From the NCBI GenBank assembly GCA_963821495.1, contig CAWGEA010000004.1, forward strand, positions 152,230-216,229: a DNA stretch of 64,000 nucleotides, given 5' to 3'. The first letter of the stretch is position 1. Each line of letters opens with the position of its first letter. Both the position numbers and the translations under genes were made by a program. The notes under the pieces were generated by a model. The model made no database searches. It worked only from the letters and a program-made list of their open reading frames with translations, and was not told where the DNA came from. This document shows positions 8,624 through 17,616 of this stretch, piece by piece. The stretch comes from AC-32 sp963821495 (GTDB taxonomy: Bacteria > Actinomycetota > Thermoleophilia > Gaiellales > Gaiellaceae).

Positions 8624-10792
8624 TCAGCTGCCGGGGCTCGGCAGCGCCACGGGCTCGTCCCGTTGCTCGGCCTCGATCTGGATCCGAGGCAGCCACTCGA
8701 GCCAGTGCGGGAAGTACCAGTTCCAGCGGCCGAGCAGGCACATCGCCGCGGGCAGCAGCACCGAGCGGATGATCGTCGCGTCGATCAGCAGCGCGACCGC
8801 GATCCCGAAGCCCATCTGCTGGAACATGACGAGGTCGCCCATCGCGAAGCCGCCGAAGACGGCGACGATGATCAGCGCCGCGCCGGTGATCAGCCGCGCG
8901 GTCGAGGCGACGCCCCATTCGACCGCCTCCCGTGTCGAGCCGCTGACGTCGTAGCGCTCCTTGATCCGGCTGAGCAGGAAGACCTGGTAGTCCATCGAGA
9001 GCCCGAACAGAACCGAGAAGAGGAAGAGCGGCACCCACGCGTCGATCGCGTCCACCCGCTGGAAGCCGAGCAGGCCGCTGCCGATCCCGTGGCGGAAGAC
9101 GAGCACGACGAGGCCGTAGGCCGCCCCGATCGAGAGCAGGTTGAGCACCAGCGACGTCGCCGCCACCACGATGGAGCGGAACGCGACGGTGAGCAGCACG
9201 AAGCTGAGCCCGAGCACGAACGCGAACACCAGCGGCAGCCAGGCGTTCATCGCGTCGATGTAGTCGACGTTGTCGGCGGTGTCGCCGCCGACGAGCACCT
9301 GCGCGTCGGTTCCGGCGAAGGCCTGCGGGATCATCTCCGCGCGGAGCCGCCGCACCGCGTCGAGCGCAGGCTTACCGGTCTTGTCGCCGCCGACCTCGAC
9401 ACCGATCGCAGCAACGGCTCGGGCCGGCCTGATGCGCAGGTCGCTGCGGCCGAAGGCCGGGTCGCGCGCCAGGCGCCGGCGCAGGTCGGCGATCGCCGCG
9501 CGGAGCCGCGGCGAGTGAAGGTCGCCGCTGATCGTGATCAGCGCCGGGCTCGCGCTCGCCTGCGGGAAGTCGCGCGCGAGCGCCTCGTAGCCGTGCTTCG
9601 ACTCGAGCCGGTTCGGCAGGGTGCTGACGCCGCTCGCCCCGAGGTTGAGACCGTAGGTGGGCACCGCCGCGGAGATCAGCAGCGCCGCGAACGCGACGAG
9701 GTAGACCACGGGCCGCCGCATCACGCCCCGCACGACGGCACCCCAGAAGCGGCCTTCCCCGCCGCTGCCGATGCTGCGCCCGACGTACGGCAACCGAAGT
9801 GCGTTGACGCGGTCGCCGAGCAGGCCGAGCAGCGCGGGCAGCAGCGTCAGCGCGGCGACCACCGAGACGATCCCGACCATGATCGCCCCCACGGCGAGGC
9901 TCTTCATGACGTTCGAGGGGACCAGCAGCATCCCGGTCAACGCGATCACGAAGACCGACCCGCTGAACAGCACCGCGCGGCTCGCGGTTGCGCTCGCGGC
10001 GGCGACCGCGTCAAGCTCGGCCAGGCCCCGCGCGCGCTCCTCGCGGTAGCGGGAGACGACGAACAGCGAGTAGTCGATCCCGAGCGCGAGGCCCATCCCC
10101 GTGAGCATGTTCACGACGAAGACCGAGAGCGTGAACGCCGCCGCCACCGGCCCGCAGAGCCCCAGCGCGACGACGATCGCGATCATCGCCATCGCGAGCG
10201 GGATCACCCCGGCGACGACCGCGCCGAAGACGAGCAGCAGGATGATCAGCGCGGCCGGGAGGCCGAACTGGAGCTCGCCCGACTTGAGGTCGTGCTGCGA
10301 GAGGTCGTTGAAGTCGTGGTCGAGCGTCCCCTGGCCCGTCATCGCGACGCTGAAGCCGTCCTGCCCGTTGGCCCGCTCGACGATCGGCAGCAGCGGGTCG
10401 ACGTCCGCCTTGCGCTGAATCCCGATCAGCACCGCGTGGAGGTCCTTGGAGACGGCCAGCACGGACGCGCGGGAGACGGCGCCCGTCGCCCGGGCCTGGT
10501 CGAGCAGGCGAACGCCGAACCGCCTGAACGCCGGCTCCTTCGCGGTCAGCGTCGGCGAGCGCACGACGACCAGCTCGTCGACCCCGTTCTTGTCCGGCGG
10601 GAAGCGGTCGAAGAAGAGGCGCTCCGCCCGCGCCGACTCCGGGCTCCCGGTGACGTGCCCGTTCGTGGTCAGGTTGCCCGGCAGCAGCGCTACCGCCAGC
10701 CCGAGCGCGACGACGATCGCGCCGACCCAGGCGAGGATCGTCCGCCAGGGATGGCGGCTCGACCAGCGCCCCAGCCGCTCGGTCACGCCCAT
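8624..10792 (-). CDS. MMPL family (RND-type) membrane transporter
   Basis: 722 residues with the twofold RND/MMPL layout: one TM helix, a large extracytoplasmic loop (residues 35-170), a block of five or six helices, a second loop (about 370-520) and a second helix block. Conserved elements include VVNMLTGMGLALGIDYSLFV in the first half and FGLSMDYQVFLLSRIKE in the second; the GIDYSLF and SMDYQVF Asp-Tyr pairs are the proton-relay motif of MmpL proteins. Known relatives export lipids or siderophores; the substrate here is unknown. It converges on the cyclase gene with a 2-bp gap. Confidence 0.9.
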   Translation of the reverse strand: MGVTERLGRWSSRHPWRTILAWVGAIVVALGLAVALLPGNLTTNGHVTGSPESARAERLFFDRFPPDKNGVDELVVVRSPTLTAKEPAFRRFGVRLLDQARATGAVSRASVLAVSKDLHAVLIGIQRKADVDPLLPIVERANGQDGFSVAMTGQGTLDHDFNDLSQHDLKSGELQFGLPAALIILLLVFGAVVAGVIPLAMAMIAIVVALGLCGPVAAAFTLSVFVVNMLTGMGLALGIDYSLFVVSRYREERARGLAELDAVAAASATASRAVLFSGSVFVIALTGMLLVPSNVMKSLAVGAIMVGIVSVVAALTLLPALLGLLGDRVNALRLPYVGRSIGSGGEGRFWGAVVRGVMRRPVVYLVAFAALLISAAVPTYGLNLGASGVSTLPNRLESKHGYEALARDFPQASASPALITISGDLHSPRLRAAIADLRRRLARDPAFGRSDLRIRPARAVAAIGVEVGGDKTGKPALDAVRRLRAEMIPQAFAGTDAQVLVGGDTADNVDYIDAMNAWLPLVFAFVLGLSFVLLTVAFRSIVVAATSLVLNLLSIGAAYGLVVLVFRHGIGSGLLGFQRVDAIDAWVPLFLFSVLFGLSMDYQVFLLSRIKERYDVSGSTREAVEWGVASTARLITGAALIIVAVFGGFAMGDLVMFQQMGFGIAVALLIDATIIRSVLLPAAMCLLGRWNWYFPHWLEWLPRIQIEAEQRDEPVALPSPGS

Positions 10793-11036
10793 CGTCAGGC
10801 GAGGGTAAGCCTGGCGCTCCGGAAGCGCAAACGGCGCGACTCGTCAGCGCCGCGTCTGCGTTCCGTTGGCGTTCGCCCGGGGGGCCGCTCACGGCGGGCG
10901 GCCCGGTCTTTGTGAGGCCGGTCCGGCGATCCGTCCGAGCGCGTCTCTAGATTCATCGGTCCGCTCGAGCCGCGGCAGGCACGCCGACCCGGGCGCTCAT
11001 CAATACCATTCGGTAGGCACCAGGGAGGTCGGGAAA

Positions 11037-13799
11037 ATGGCGTCAGCAAAGCAGTTGGAGACCGTCGAAATCGCGGACGAGCAGCTCGGGAACACGGTCG
11101 TCGAGGAGTCGGCCGGTCTCGGCGTGCGCCGCTTCTTCACGATCCCCGGCCGCGATCCCTTCGACGAGATCGAGTGGGAGACGCGCGACGCCCTGATCCC
11201 AGGCAAGGACGGCCCCGCCTTCGAGCAGAAGAGCGTCGAGTTCCCGAAGTTCTGGTCGCAGACGGCGACGAACATCGTCGCGCAGAAGTACTTCCGCGGC
11301 CGCATGTCCTCGCCCGAGCGCGAGCAGAGCGTCAAGCAGATGATCGGCCGCGTCGTCTCGACGATCGGCGCCTGGGGCCGCGAGGGCAACTACTTCGCCG
11401 ACGAGGAGGAGGCCGAGACCTTCGAGGCCGAGCTGAAGGCGCTGCTCGTCAACCAGTACGTCGCCTTCAACTCGCCGGTCTGGTTCAACGTCGGCTTCGA
11501 GGAAAAGCCCCAGTGCAGCGCCTGCTTCATCCTCTCGATCGACGACTCGATGGAGTCGATCCTCGACTGGATCCGCCGCGAGGGCGTCATCTTCCGCGGC
11601 GGCTCGGGCTCGGGCGTCAACCTCTCGAAGCTGCGCTCCTCGAAGGAGCAGCTCTCCAAGGGCGGCTACGCCTCCGGCCCGGTCTCGTTCATGCGCGGCG
11701 CCGACGCCTCGGCGGGGACGATCAAGTCCGGCGGCAAGACGCGACGCGCGGCCAAGATGGTCGTGCTCGACGTCGACCACCCGGACATCGAGCAGTTCAT
11801 CTGGTGCAAGGCCCATGAGGAGGAGAAGGCGCGCGTCCTCGAGCAGGCCGGCTACGACATGTCCCTGAACTCGGAGGACTGGGCCTCGATCCAGTACCAG
11901 AACGCGAACAACTCGGTCCGCGTCACCGACGGCTTCATGGAGGCCGCCGACGCGGACGCCGACTGGAACCTGACCGCCCGCACCGACGGCGCCGTCGTCG
12001 ACACGGTCAAGGCGAAGGAGCTTCTGCGTCAGATCGCGGAGGCAGCCTGGAAGTCGGCCGACCCGGGCGTGCAGTACGACACGACGATCAACAAGTGGCA
12101 CACGCTTCCGAACACCGGCCGCATCAACGCCTCCAACCCGTGCTCGGAGTACATGTCGATCGACGACTCCGCCTGCAACCTGGCCTCGCTGAACCTGCTC
12201 AAGTTCCGCCGCGAGGACGGCGAGCTCGATGTCGACGCGTTCGAGCACGCGGTCGACGTCACCTTCCTCGCGCAGGAGATCCTCGTCGGCTACTCGTCGT
12301 ACCCGACGCCCGAGATCGAGCGCAACGCGAAGGCCTACCGCCAGCTCGGCCTCGGGTACGCGAACCTCGGCGCGCTGCTGATGGCGCGCGGGCTGCCCTA
12401 CGACTCCGACGAGGGCCGCGCCTACGCGGCCGCGATCACGGCGCTGATGACCGGCCGCGCCTACCGCAAGTCGGCCGAGATCGCGGCGCGCATGGGCCCG
12501 TTCGCCGGCTACCGGCCGAACGCCGGCGCGATGATCGGCGTGATGTCGATGCACCGCGCGGCGGTGGGCAACATCGAGCACACCGAGTCGGTGCCGAAGG
12601 ACCTGCTCGGCGCGTGCCGCAAGGCCTGGGACGAGGCGCTCAACCTCGGCGAGGTGCACGGCTACCGCAATGCGCAGGCGACCGTGCTCGCGCCCACCGG
12701 GACGATCAGCTTCATGATGGATTGCGACACGACCGGGGTCGAGCCCGACTTCTCGCTCGTCAAGTCGAAGAAGCTCGTCGGCGGCGGCGAGATCACGATC
12801 CCGAACAAGACCGTGCCGATGGCGCTCGAGAAGCTGGGCTATGCGCCGTCCGAGGTCGAGGAGGTCGTCGCGTTCGTGGACGAGCGCAACACCGTAGTCA
12901 GCGCGCCGTACGTGAAGCCGGAGCACTACCCGGTCTTCGACTGCGCGATCGGCGAGCGGGCGATCCACTACACCGGCCACGTGAAGATGATGGGCGCGGT
13001 GCAGCCGTTCATCTCGGGCGCGATCTCGAAGACGGTCAACCTGCCCGAGACGGTCTCGGTGGACGAGGTCTCCGGCCTGCTGCTCGACGCCTGGAAGCTC
13101 GGCGTCAAGGCGATCGCGATCTACCGCGACAACTGCAAGGTCGCCCAGCCGCTGTCGGGGCGCAAGGACGGCGAGGCCGCGCAGCTCGAGGCGACGCCGC
13201 CCGTGCCGCTGACGCAACGCCGCCGGCTACCGGAGGACCGCGTCGAGGTCGGCCGCAAGTTCCGGGTCGGCGACTACGAGGGCTACATCCACGTCGGCCT
13301 CTACGAGGACGGCACGCCGGGCGACATCTTCGTCGACATCGCCAAGGACGGGACGACGATCGCCGGCCTGATGAACTCGCTCTGCATCGCCGTGTCGATG
13401 GGCCTGCAGTACGGCGTCCCGCCGGAGGTCTACGTCTCGAAGCTGACCCACATGCGCTTCGAGCCGAGCGGGATGACGAACGACGCCGACATCCGCATCG
13501 CGAAGTCGATCGTCGACTACGTCTTCCGCTGGTTCGGCAAGAAGTTCCTGACCACGGAGCAGCAGGAGGCCGCGGGGATCCTCTCGGCCGAGGTACGCGC
13601 CCGCCTGGCGCAGAGTTACGCCGAGGGCGGCGCCGCTGCGACGGCGGAGGCTCCTGCCGAGGCGGCCTCTCCGGGTCAGACCGCCCTCTTCAACAACTGG
13701 GAGGACGCGGTCGAGTGCGCCAAGTGCGGCGGGCGGATGGTCAGGACGGGCAGCTGCTACACGTGCCGCGATTGCGGGACTAACACCGGCTGCAGCTGA
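11037..13799 (+). CDS. nrdJ: vitamin B12-dependent (class II) ribonucleotide reductase
   Basis: 920 residues from ATG 11037, which has GGAGGT seven bases upstream. It reduces ribonucleotides to deoxyribonucleotides using adenosylcobalamin. Class II hallmarks are visible: the substrate-site loop CSACFILSIDDSM, the catalytic cluster NPCSEYMSIDDSACNL, LAPTGTISFMMDCDTTG, and a C-terminal segment with paired cysteines (CAKCGGRM...CYTCRDCGTNTGC) that re-reduces the active site. Length and motifs indicate an intact gene. The upstream 244 bp (10793-11036) contain no recognisable cobalamin riboswitch or NrdR box. A decayed partial copy of its 3' region lies at 14822-14958. Confidence 0.96.
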   Translation: MASAKQLETVEIADEQLGNTVVEESAGLGVRRFFTIPGRDPFDEIEWETRDALIPGKDGPAFEQKSVEFPKFWSQTATNIVAQKYFRGRMSSPEREQSVKQMIGRVVSTIGAWGREGNYFADEEEAETFEAELKALLVNQYVAFNSPVWFNVGFEEKPQCSACFILSIDDSMESILDWIRREGVIFRGGSGSGVNLSKLRSSKEQLSKGGYASGPVSFMRGADASAGTIKSGGKTRRAAKMVVLDVDHPDIEQFIWCKAHEEEKARVLEQAGYDMSLNSEDWASIQYQNANNSVRVTDGFMEAADADADWNLTARTDGAVVDTVKAKELLRQIAEAAWKSADPGVQYDTTINKWHTLPNTGRINASNPCSEYMSIDDSACNLASLNLLKFRREDGELDVDAFEHAVDVTFLAQEILVGYSSYPTPEIERNAKAYRQLGLGYANLGALLMARGLPYDSDEGRAYAAAITALMTGRAYRKSAEIAARMGPFAGYRPNAGAMIGVMSMHRAAVGNIEHTESVPKDLLGACRKAWDEALNLGEVHGYRNAQATVLAPTGTISFMMDCDTTGVEPDFSLVKSKKLVGGGEITIPNKTVPMALEKLGYAPSEVEEVVAFVDERNTVVSAPYVKPEHYPVFDCAIGERAIHYTGHVKMMGAVQPFISGAISKTVNLPETVSVDEVSGLLLDAWKLGVKAIAIYRDNCKVAQPLSGRKDGEAAQLEATPPVPLTQRRRLPEDRVEVGRKFRVGDYEGYIHVGLYEDGTPGDIFVDIAKDGTTIAGLMNSLCIAVSMGLQYGVPPEVYVSKLTHMRFEPSGMTNDADIRIAKSIVDYVFRWFGKKFLTTEQQEAAGILSAEVRARLAQSYAEGGAAATAEAPAEAASPGQTALFNNWEDAVECAKCGGRMVRTGSCYTCRDCGTNTGCS

Positions 13800-13819
13800 G
13801 CTGAGCTAGCCGGCGCCTA

Positions 13820-14404
13820 CTAGGGGGACGGACTGGTCGCCGCGGCGGTGGCAGCGACTCCGTCCGCCACCCGGAGTTCCGGCTCGAAGGGTACGTCGGC
13901 AGTGTCCGCTCCCTGTCTCGAGGGGAAGAGCGCTTGGGCGACCTGGATCGTGCTCTCGCACGTTCGCAGCAACGACTCGGCCACACCCTCCGGCAGCACG
14001 GCCGCCACGACCTCCGACGTGCGGTCCGGGGCGTCGTACGCGACCGGGGGCGCCGCGAAGGGATACATCCGCCTCAGCGAGTCCACGAAACCGTGGACGA
14101 GATAGGCGTCGTCGAGCATCCCGACTGTGCCGTAGGACGCTTCGGGCAGGAGGTCCTCCTCGTCGAAGACGTAGGCGAGGATCGTGCCGGTCGCGAACGC
14201 GACCGCCCGACCGCAGTGGGGATCCTTCGACATGCCGAGTGCCGTAGCGAGCGCCTCAGGCACCGTGCGGAGGTACCGCTCGAGCACACCCGCCAGCTGG
14301 TCCACGTCCTCGCTCGCCACGTCTCCCGCGTACCTGCGCAACGCAGCCCCGATCTCGTCGGCGGCGATCCCCTTGTCGAACCCGAGCCTGAGGAGACCAA
14401 TCAT
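13820..14404 (-). CDS. YkvA/DUF1232-like hypothetical protein
   Basis: 194 residues. The central stretch GTILAYVFDEEDLLPEASYG continuing into TVGMLDDAYLV follows the D-x-[IL]-P...G-x-[LV]-DD pattern of YkvA/DUF1232 proteins, small proteins of unknown function. The N-terminal part is helical and the C-terminus is Ala/Ser/Pro-rich. It overlaps the stop of the upstream zinc-ribbon gene (TGATG), so the two are probably translationally coupled. It converges on nrdJ with a 20-bp gap. Confidence 0.6.
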   Translation of the reverse strand: MIGLLRLGFDKGIAADEIGAALRRYAGDVASEDVDQLAGVLERYLRTVPEALATALGMSKDPHCGRAVAFATGTILAYVFDEEDLLPEASYGTVGMLDDAYLVHGFVDSLRRMYPFAAPPVAYDAPDRTSEVVAAVLPEGVAESLLRTCESTIQVAQALFPSRQGADTADVPFEPELRVADGVAATAAATSPSP

Positions 14405-14751
14405 CAGTGCTGCCCGAACATTGCCTCGACGGCGCCCCTACCGATCCCCGCCCCCAGCTTCCCCACGACGTCGCCGAAGCCCTTGCTGAGGGTCTGCTCC
14501 GAGGCGCCCGGCTGTGCCTCGACGACCGGCGCGTAGGTGTAACCCGGCTGCGGCATCGGACTCACTCCCGGGAGGTAGAGGTACTGGGTGTGGAAGAAGG
14601 GACAGGTAAAGACCGGCGGAAGCGGGCCGCACAGCGGGCAAGTCGGGCCCATGGCGGTCGCCTCGACGAGCGCGGTCGGGTGCGGCATGAACCGGCCGGA
14701 GCAGTTGAGCGGCGCCGTGTAGCCGCAAAACGCGCACCTTGCGTAGAGCAT
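14404..14751 (-). CDS. small zinc-ribbon-like hypothetical protein
   Basis: 115 residues from ATG 14751, chosen because AAGGAG sits seven bases upstream. Two CxxC knuckles, CAFCGY near the start and CPLCG near residue 40, suggest a zinc ribbon. The rest is Pro/Tyr-rich (YLYLPGVSPMPQPGYTYAP) with a Gly-rich helical tail. No family recognised. It is the first gene of a two-gene operon with the YkvA-like gene. Confidence 0.55.
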   Translation of the reverse strand: MLYARCAFCGYTAPLNCSGRFMPHPTALVEATAMGPTCPLCGPLPPVFTCPFFHTQYLYLPGVSPMPQPGYTYAPVVEAQPGASEQTLSKGFGDVVGKLGAGIGRGAVEAMFGQH

Positions 14752-14821
14752 GGTCGCTCCTTGTTGACGGCGAGGGCATGCTACTACCAAGTCCGGTTAC
14801 GAGCTCGCCGAGATCGAGGTC

Positions 14822-14958
14822 GTCGACGGGCCTGCAGTACGGCGTCCCGCCGGAGGTCTATCCGCTGGTTCGGCAAGCAGTTCCTGACCACGGAGCACCA
14901 GGAGGCCGCGGGAATCCTCTCGACCGAGGTGCGGGCGCGGTTGGCTCCGACTACCTGA
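14822..14958 (+). pseudogene. decayed nrdJ fragment (partial duplicate)
   Basis: 14822-14860 matches nrdJ 13394-13432 with one difference. 14861-14958 then matches nrdJ from 13525 onward with roughly 85% identity. The 92 bases in between are missing, which breaks the reading frame. The second block still reads RWFGKQFLTTEHQEAAGIL versus RWFGKKFLTTEQQEAAGIL in nrdJ and runs to a TGA. No start or C-terminal zinc/cysteine region is present, so it is non-functional. Confidence 0.85.
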
Positions 14959-15433
14959 GGACGCGGCGCGCCCCTGCGAACTCCGGCTGGAGCTGCGCCA
15001 GGGGCACGTAGTGAACGCGCTCGCCCGTCTGCGGGGCCGAGATCGCGGCGTTCTTCGAGACCACGAGCTGGACGTGTCCACCGCCCTCGGTGAGGAGCAG
15101 GTCACCGGGCCGCAGCCGCGCGAAGCGGACCGGCCGGCCGGCGCGCAGCTGATCCCAGCTCGAGCGCGGAATCTTCCATCCGATCGAGTGGTAGGCCGCA
15201 TAGACAAGGCCCGAGCAATCGAAGCCCGTGCGTCGCGAGGTCCCGCCCCAGCTATAGGAGACGCCGACCTGGTGACGGGCATAGGCAACGACCTTCCGAG
15301 CGAGCTTCTGCACACGTGACGCGTGACCTCTCTTGGAGCTCCCGGACGGCCAGTGCACCGCCGCCAGGGCGGTTTCGGCCCAACCGGCGGCGATGGTCGC
15401 GAGCAGCACGAGCACGAGCAGCGGGCGGCGCAT
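14951..15433 (-). CDS. secreted NlpC/P60 (C40) cell-wall peptidase
   Basis: 160 residues. A signal peptide (MRRPLLVLVLLATIAAGWAE) is followed by a compact NlpC/P60 domain: catalytic Cys in TGFDCSGLVYAAY, His in GGGHVQLVVS, and the usual YSWGG and RPGDLL turns. Family members cleave stem-peptide bonds (D-Glu to diamino acid) in peptidoglycan during growth and division. There is no extra wall-binding domain. Its last 8 bases overlap the antisense nrdJ fragment. Confidence 0.88.
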   Translation of the reverse strand: MRRPLLVLVLLATIAAGWAETALAAVHWPSGSSKRGHASRVQKLARKVVAYARHQVGVSYSWGGTSRRTGFDCSGLVYAAYHSIGWKIPRSSWDQLRAGRPVRFARLRPGDLLLTEGGGHVQLVVSKNAAISAPQTGERVHYVPLAQLQPEFAGARRVLR

Positions 15434-15473
15434 CGGGCCTACATCGGCGGCCCTCGCTCGTCCTCAAGCAGGC

Positions 15474-15491
15474 ATCCCTCGTTCGAGGGAT
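15474..15491 (-). terminator. hairpin downstream of the GT2-YdcF operon
   Basis: The palindrome ATCCCTCG-TT-CGAGGGAT is perfect over eight base pairs and sits just past the YdcF stop on the minus strand. No T-run follows, so termination strength is uncertain. Confidence 0.4.
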
Positions 15492-15510
15492 CGCCGCTGT
15501 CGCCCTCACC

Positions 15511-15987
15511 TCACCGAGGGGCTTGGCGCCGCAGGCGAATCAGTTGAACCGGCAGTACGGCCACGCACGCAAGCTCGCGGACCGCGAGCCGCACGGGAGC
15601 CCGGCCGGTGGGCGAGGAGCTCCGCACGCGAACGTCGCGCAGGAGCGCCCGGACGAGGGTTCGCGCGCGGAAGGCGTGCCAGCGAGAGGTGACAACCACC
15701 ACCTCGTCTGCGGCGAGGCTCCGCGCGGTCTCGGCGACTCTCCGAGCGTTTTCCTCCGTGTGTCGCGCCGTCGGGTCGGCGATCAGCCGTACGCCTGGGC
15801 CGTCCCAGGCCTCGCGCATCAGCTCGGCCTCTCCGGCGCCGTCTCGCCGCGCCCAGCCGGAGAGGAGGACGGTGTCGCCCTCGCCGGCCAGCTGCTCTGC
15901 GTGTTGCAGCCGAGCCGCGCAGATGGCGTGGAGCCCGTCCGCGCGGCGGGCCGAGTACCCGAGCACGGCGATCAGGCGCCCGCTCAC
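15511..15987 (-). CDS. YdcF/DUF218 family protein
   Basis: 158 residues. IAVLGYSARRADGLHAIC, LLSGWARRDGAGEAELM, TEENARRVAETARSL and VVVVTSRWHAFRA follow the DUF218 (YdcF/ElyC/SanA) pattern, with the conserved EN and TS...H positions. Relatives affect envelope-glycan synthesis, but the reaction is unsettled. Typical N-terminal membrane helices are absent, so this is a short soluble form. The GTG start overlaps the stop of the upstream glycosyltransferase (GTGA), which supports a shared envelope role. Confidence 0.75.
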   Translation of the reverse strand: MSGRLIAVLGYSARRADGLHAICAARLQHAEQLAGEGDTVLLSGWARRDGAGEAELMREAWDGPGVRLIADPTARHTEENARRVAETARSLAADEVVVVTSRWHAFRARTLVRALLRDVRVRSSSPTGRAPVRLAVRELACVAVLPVQLIRLRRQAPR

Positions 15988-16709
15988 GAGCGCCGTCGCC
16001 AGCGGTCGAGCGCCAGCAGCGTCCCCGCGATCGTGAGCACGACCATCAGCGCCTTCTTGCCCTGGAGCTTCGATTCGCCGCTCGCGCGCGGGCGCATGTC
16101 GACCGGGACCTCGTCGACCCGAATCCTTTCCTCCTGCAACCGCAGGAGCGCCTGCACCTCCGGCGCTTCGCTCGTGTAGGGACGCGCCAGGATCGGGAGC
16201 GCCTTCGCGTTCGCCGCGTACATGCCGCTCGTGGCGTCGAGGAACGGCCGCCGCAGGGCGACCTTCATCGAGCGCCGCAGCACTGCCGTGCCGAAGCGGC
16301 GCGCGGCGGTCGGCTTGTACCGGTACGCGGCGAAGCCGTCGCCGCTGGCGAAGCGCGAGCCGACCGCCACGTCGCAGACGCCCGAGCGGACGCGCTCCAA
16401 CAGGCGGGCCAGCTCGGTGACAGGATGCTGGCCGTCCGCGTCGACGCGGCCGCAGAACGCGTAGCCGTGCTCGGCGGCGTAGCCGTAGCCGGCCGCGATC
16501 CCGGCCGGCAGGCCGCGGTTGGCGCCGAAGGAGATCACCTCGGCACCGCGGCCGCGGGCGACCTCGGCCGTGCCGTCGGTCGAACCGTCGTCGACGACGA
16601 GCACGTCGGCCTGCGGAAGCACCAGCGCCAGCTCGTCGAGCACGGCCGGCAGGTTGTCCTCCTCGTTCCAGGCCGGGACGAAGACGAGGGTGTCGCTCAG
16701 GCCGGGCAC
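15984..16709 (-). CDS. family 2 glycosyltransferase (dolichol-phosphate mannosyltransferase-like)
   Basis: 241 residues. GT-A fold motifs: FVPAWNEEDNLPAVL, VLVVDDGSTDGTAEVA, the metal-binding RVDADGQHP (DxD-type) and SGESKLQGKKALMVVL near the C-terminus. This matches the polyprenyl-phosphate hexosyltransferase branch of GT2, which charges undecaprenyl phosphate with a sugar at the inner membrane face. The tail carries a short hydrophobic helix. Start is GTG 16709; it is translationally coupled to the YdcF gene. Confidence 0.85.
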   Translation of the reverse strand: MPGLSDTLVFVPAWNEEDNLPAVLDELALVLPQADVLVVDDGSTDGTAEVARGRGAEVISFGANRGLPAGIAAGYGYAAEHGYAFCGRVDADGQHPVTELARLLERVRSGVCDVAVGSRFASGDGFAAYRYKPTAARRFGTAVLRRSMKVALRRPFLDATSGMYAANAKALPILARPYTSEAPEVQALLRLQEERIRVDEVPVDMRPRASGESKLQGKKALMVVLTIAGTLLALDRWRRRS

Positions 16710-16713
16710 TCGG

Positions 16714-17073
16714 TCAGCGTAGCGCCGAGCCGGCCTCGAAATCGCCCTCCCCGAGCGCGTGCAGGAGCGCGATGTTCGCGGCGACCACGGCTGCGAAGGC
16801 GATCCCCAGCACCACGTGCCCGGACACGGCGAGGGCGACCGCCGCCAGGCCGAAGAACGCGACCTCGAGCAGCAGGCGCCAGACGCCTCGCAGATGGTAC
16901 GGCGCCTTCGGCGATCCGAAGAGGCCCCAGACGATCGCCGCGGCGAGCGGAGCCGCGATCGCGAGGGCGACGTGCGCGAAGGAGCTCGACCCGGTGCCGT
17001 AGCCCCAGAACCCGTACGCGGCCAGCGCGCCGAGCTCGAGCAGGAACTGCAGCGTGAGGCTCGCGGCCTTCAT
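16714..17073 (-). CDS. YrdB/DUF2568 family membrane protein
   Basis: 119 residues from ATG 17073, which overlaps the stop of the DUF1697 gene (ATGA). There are four hydrophobic helices, with LFGSPKAPYHLRGVWRLLLE between the second and third; the FGSPKAP...L motif is typical of YrdB/DUF2568. Function is unknown in the family. Confidence 0.75.
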   Translation of the reverse strand: MKAASLTLQFLLELGALAAYGFWGYGTGSSSFAHVALAIAAPLAAAIVWGLFGSPKAPYHLRGVWRLLLEVAFFGLAAVALAVSGHVVLGIAFAAVVAANIALLHALGEGDFEAGSALR

Positions 17074-17603
17074 TCGGCCAGCTCGAGCAGTGCCTCGACC
17101 GTCGCCCAGTTCCGCGAGGTCGCGGTGACGCCGAGGTTTTTGCCGGCGAGCTTCGTCCAGAGCTTCGAGCGGGCGATCGTCTTCGGGTGCCACGCGTAGA
17201 CCTCGCGGCCCGCGGCGACGACTCGCTCCTCCGCCGCGGCGGCCTCTTGGAGCTCGTGCACGACCTTGGCCGGCAGCTTCGCCGAGAGGAAGGTCACCTG
17301 GTAGCGCTTCGGCTCCTTCGCCACCTTGCCGAGCGGGTTGCGCTTCACGACTGCGGCGAGCTCGGCGCGCGTCCGCAAGACGACCGCGATCTCGAGCCCG
17401 AAGCGCTCCGCGATCAGCTGTTCGACCTTCCGTCGCACGCTCTCGGGCTTGGCGGCGCTCTCGAGGACGACGTTGCCGCTCTGGAGGTACGTCTTCACGT
17501 CCTTGAAGCCGGCCTCCTCGAGCGCCTCCCGCAGCTCGGGCATCGAGATCCGGTTGCGGGGGCCGATGTTGATCCCGCGGAGAAAGACGATGTGCCGAGC
17601 CAT
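17070..17603 (-). CDS. DUF1697 domain protein
   Basis: 177 residues covering the full DUF1697 domain. Diagnostic blocks are FLRGINIGPRNRISMPELR, YLQSGNVVLES and a C-terminal GVTATSRNWATVEALLEL. The family is widespread and uncharacterised; its N-terminal fold is thought to be ferredoxin-like. It is first in a two-gene unit with the YrdB-like gene. Confidence 0.88.
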   Translation of the reverse strand: MARHIVFLRGINIGPRNRISMPELREALEEAGFKDVKTYLQSGNVVLESAAKPESVRRKVEQLIAERFGLEIAVVLRTRAELAAVVKRNPLGKVAKEPKRYQVTFLSAKLPAKVVHELQEAAAAEERVVAAGREVYAWHPKTIARSKLWTKLAGKNLGVTATSRNWATVEALLELAE

Positions 17604-17616
17604 GCGGGGAATGCGA

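Noticed and set aside
5091..9038. Minus-strand frame of over 1300 codons opposite the cyclase gene
   Set aside because: Composition (Arg, Leu, Gln, Glu-rich, no recognisable domain) and full overlap with a well-supported gene show it is a shadow.
10793..11036. Cobalamin riboswitch or NrdR box upstream of nrdJ
   Set aside because: I looked for the conserved B12-box and for a tandem 16-bp NrdR motif and saw neither. Only a good Shine-Dalgarno is present.
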